Assembly: GCF_001427385.1 (NCBI RefSeq)
Contig: NZ_LMGJ01000034.1
Coordinates: 34,590 to 86,908 of the forward strand
Reading direction: 5' to 3'
DNA: 52,319 bases
From: Mesorhizobium sp. Root157
GTDB lineage: Bacteria; Pseudomonadota; Alphaproteobacteria; Rhizobiales; Rhizobiaceae
Of this stretch, positions 50,368 to 52,319 are shown one piece after another. A program made the position numbers and the translations under genes. The notes below the pieces were generated by a model. It had not been told where the DNA came from. It searched no databases and saw nothing but the letters and a program-made list of their open reading frames with translations. The stretch's first letter is position 1. Each line of letters starts with the position of its first letter.

Positions 50368-51586
50368 CCATTCCCACATCGAATGGACCGACGCCACGTG
50401 GAACCCGGTCACCGGCTGTTCCGTCGTCTCGCCCGGCTGCACCAACTGCTACGCCATGAAGCTCGCCGGCACCCGGCTGCAGCATCATCCGAGCCGCGAA
50501 GGCCTCACGCGCGACAGCAAGGCCGGGCCGGTGTGGACCGGCGAAGTCCGCTTCAACGAGCAATGGCTCGACCAGCCACTGCGCTGGAAATCACCGCGCA
50601 TGATCTTCGTCTGCGCCCATGGTGACCTGTTTCACGAGAGCGTGCCGGACGAATGGATTGATCGTGTCTTTGCCGTCATGGCGCTGGCGCCCCAGCACAC
50701 CTTCCAGGTGCTGACCAAGCGCGCGGCCAGGATGCGCGCTTATCTTGCCTCCGACGACACAAAGCGGCGCATCTATGAACTCGCTTGCGATTGGGCTGTC
50801 ACCGGCGTTGCGAATGTCGTTTTAATCGCGCCGGGCATTGCGGATCCTGGCTTGATGCCGTCGTGGCCTCGCGTCCATCTTGATCAATGGCCGCTCCCCA
50901 ATGTCTGGCTCGGCGTTTCAGCCGAGGATCAGCAGCGCGCAAACGAGCGCATTCCAGCGCTGCTCGCCACGCCGTCTGCCGTGCGTTTCGTTTCGGCAGA
51001 ACCGTTGCTAGGCGCGATCGACTTTGAACAAGCCTGGTATGGTGAAAATGCACTGGACAGCGAGTGCTGGGGCGACTGCGCGTGGTGTGACAAAGGCTAT
51101 CCAGCCTTGCACAATTGCCAGCGCGGCAAGGGTGATTGGGAGAAAGGTCGATCTGGCCTTGACTGGATCATCGTCGGCGGCGAGAGCGGTCGGGATGCCC
51201 GGCCCATGCATCCCGACTGGGCACGCTCGATACGCGACCAGTGCGCCGCCGCCGGTGTCCCGTTCTTTTTCAAGCAATGGGGATCATGGGCACCGATATG
51301 CGCGATGTCGGAAGAACAAGTCGACGGGTGCTTTAAGCCGGTCCGCGTGGCGCGCGCGGGCGAGGATCAGCATACCCTCAATGACATTTATGGGCGCTTC
51401 GAAATCAAGACCTCTCATGTCTTGCATGTGGATGGTAGCCGGCACGACGCTCTCGCGCCTAACGCCTTTCTGAGGCATGCCAAGCCCATGACGATGTATC
51501 CGATCGGCAAGTCTGCCGCCGGACGGAAGCTTGATGACCGCGAACACAACGGCATGCCCCAGCGACGCGAGGTGCCGTTCCAATGA
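50360..51586 (+). CDS. DUF5131 (phage Gp37/Gp68) protein, radical-SAM-like
   Basis: This 408-residue protein starts [36 protein letters not shown]. The cysteine cluster GC-x6-GC-x2-C matches the DUF5131/Gp37Gp68 family, whose cysteines resemble the iron-sulfur site of radical SAM or SPL-like enzymes. Further motifs are [35 protein letters not shown] and [18 protein letters not shown]. The insert with [10 protein letters not shown] adds two more cysteines. Its activity is unknown; it is common in phages and mobile elements. Confidence 0.88.
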   Translation: [408 protein letters not shown]

Positions 51587-51855
51587 TCGAGCGCGCCGAC
51601 AACCGCAACCAGATCTGCTGCGACACGTGCCCCGCCAGCTACCCGAACACTTACGCCGACGAGGATTTCGCGGTGATGGTGTCGGACGCCAAGACGGCCG
51701 GCTGGCTGATCCGCCAGGCGAAGCCGGACGCTGACCGGAAGGACACGTCCGATCTTTTCGGCGCCAGGCCGCGCCTTGCCGGCACCTCCAAACCCCAGCG
51801 CTACACCCACACTTGCCCGGCCTGCGCAAGGCCGGCCACCGATTCCCTCTTTTGA
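51583..51855 (+). CDS. 90-residue zinc-ribbon-like protein
   Basis: The protein starts MIERADNRNQICCDTCPASYP and ends THTCPACARPATDSLF, two Cys pairs separated by about 60 residues (CCDTC and CPAC) that could bind one zinc. It overlaps the DUF5131 stop by four bases, a consistent early-operon member. No named family. Confidence 0.7.
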   Translation: MIERADNRNQICCDTCPASYPNTYADEDFAVMVSDAKTAGWLIRQAKPDADRKDTSDLFGARPRLAGTSKPQRYTHTCPACARPATDSLF

Positions 51856-51866
51856 AAGGTTCAATC

Positions 51867-52319
51867 ATGGCTCGCGCCAAGAATGCTGCCGCCGAAACCG
51901 TCGCCGCAACCACCATTGCCTACAAGGGCTTTCGCGAAGACTTGACCTGCTGTCCGGATGGCGAGCCTTTCCAGTTCGAGGTCGGCAAGACCTATCGCCA
52001 CGAAGGGAAGGTGAAGGCCTGCAAGAGCGGCTTCCACGTCATCACCGGCCATCCTCTGGCGCTTTTCCAATACTACGCGCCGGCCGGCACGCGCATCTGC
52101 CAGGTCGAAATATCCGGCCAGACGGACACTGACGACAATGGCGAAAAGACCGCCGCCGAGATCCTGTCTGTCGGAAAGGAGATCGGCCTCACGCAGCTCA
52201 TCCTCGATGCGGTCAAGTGGGTCAATGATCGCGCAAAGCCCGTCGATGGCGACTACACGTCTGAAGCGCAAACGGCGGTGAAATCCAGCAAGCAAGGAGG
52301 CGCTGCCACCGCATCGGGC
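51867..52319 (+). CDS. DUF7666-like protein, C-terminus outside window
   Basis: The open frame runs to the right edge, so the gene is truncated. It starts MARAKNAAAETVAATTIAYKGFREDLTCCPDGEPFQFEVGKTYRHEGKVKACKSGFHVITG, the pattern of a small beta-rich phage module that I associate with DUF7666 (YKGFxxDLTCxxFQxxVGKTYExxGxVxxCxxGFH). A good ribosome site (GAAAGG) lies upstream. Function unknown; the C-terminal part is not visible. Confidence 0.72.
   Translation, partial: MARAKNAAAETVAATTIAYKGFREDLTCCPDGEPFQFEVGKTYRHEGKVKACKSGFHVITGHPLALFQYYAPAGTRICQVEISGQTDTDDNGEKTAAEILSVGKEIGLTQLILDAVKWVNDRAKPVDGDYTSEAQTAVKSSKQGGAATASG

Larger units (their letters stand above)
9400..52319. mobile_element. Prophage (HK97-like head, siphovirus tail), right end outside window
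   Basis: A continuous set of phage genes runs from about 9.4 kb to the right edge: attachment-region signals, SOS-controlled accessory genes, lysis cassette, tail, head, terminase, likely cos, antiterminator, replication genes, methyltransferases, Cro-like and CI-like regulators with matched operators, and a rightward early operon. The long tape measure gene and J-like tip protein indicate a long non-contractile tail. No integrase, excisionase or transposase is seen, so the element continues to the right. The left boundary is approximate. All structural genes look intact, so the phage may be functional. Confidence 0.9.

Noticed and set aside
9400..52319. A transposable (Mu-like) prophage
   Set aside because: No transposase A/B genes; the layout is lambda/HK97-like with CI/Cro-type immunity and matched operators.

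Overview
The window is high-GC alphaproteobacterial DNA. The gene order nuoN-birA-rnj-mce-DUF1467-proS-lolC/E-lolD and the protein sequences point to Rhizobiales, most likely a Mesorhizobium-like Phyllobacteriaceae; this is inferred from gene content, not from a database search. The left 9.1 kb is ordinary chromosome. From about 9.4 kb to the right edge lies one prophage of the siphovirus type, with an HK97-like head and lambda-like gene order. Its integrase and right attachment site are not in the window.

Host part (1-9104): the end of nuoN, then birA, RNase J, methylmalonyl-CoA epimerase and a DUF1467 membrane protein. An intergenic region follows with a probable minus-strand small RNA (resembling the rhizobial alpha-r9 RNA by position) that ends in a clear terminator. 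Then come proS and the lolC/E-lolD lipoprotein exporter genes. Next is a 28-residue membrane microprotein whose promoter carries three GAAC half-sites at 7-base intervals, the alphaproteobacterial LexA (SOS) pattern; this closely recalls Caulobacter SidA. A convergent lipB closes the host part.

Prophage left end (about 9.4-13.2 kb): a noncoding stretch with three 12-bp-phased heptamers (possible attL arm sites), then a divergent pair of transcription units around one perfect SOS box. The leftward unit encodes a zinc-ribbon protein; the rightward unit ends in a YedK/HMCES abasic-site protein. Five overlapping genes of unknown function follow, ending at a terminator that faces the late genes.

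Late genes (13.2-35.4 kb, minus strand, read right to left): small and large terminase, portal, ClpP-like prohead protease, HK97 capsid, connector and head-completion proteins, tail terminator, Ig-bearing tail tube, tail assembly chaperones, tape measure, minor tail proteins (DUF2163, NlpC/P60-like), a J-like tip protein, collagen-like and glycine-rich fibres, then GH19 endolysin, Pam3-gp28-like holin, nested Rz/Rz1-type spanins and a DUF1515 protein. Two plus-strand morons interrupt this block: an 86-residue membrane-anchored protein next to the tape measure gene and a methyltransferase next to the fibre genes.

Middle and early genes (35.4-48 kb, minus strand): an HNH nuclease beside a likely cos region; a full NusG paralogue (NGN plus KOW), placed where a late antiterminator would be expected; and a lambda-O-like initiator whose coding sequence contains four palindromic iterons flanked by 14-bp direct repeats, a probable origin. 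Also here are a GNAT enzyme, a C5-cytosine methyltransferase with about nine internal repeats, a coiled-coil protein with a DnaA domain IV, a deoxyribosyltransferase-like protein, an MT-A70 methyltransferase with DPEW in place of DPPW, DUF2303, and small DNA-binding proteins including CII-like and Cro-like regulators.

Immunity and rightward early genes (48-52.3 kb): an S24-type repressor lies between two operators that share a 28-bp block with 24 identities (OR-like at 48018-48045, OL-like at 49173-49200). The rightward operon after the second operator encodes small membrane and zinc-binding proteins, a DUF5131 (Gp37/Gp68) protein and a truncated last gene. Integration and recombination genes would be expected further right.
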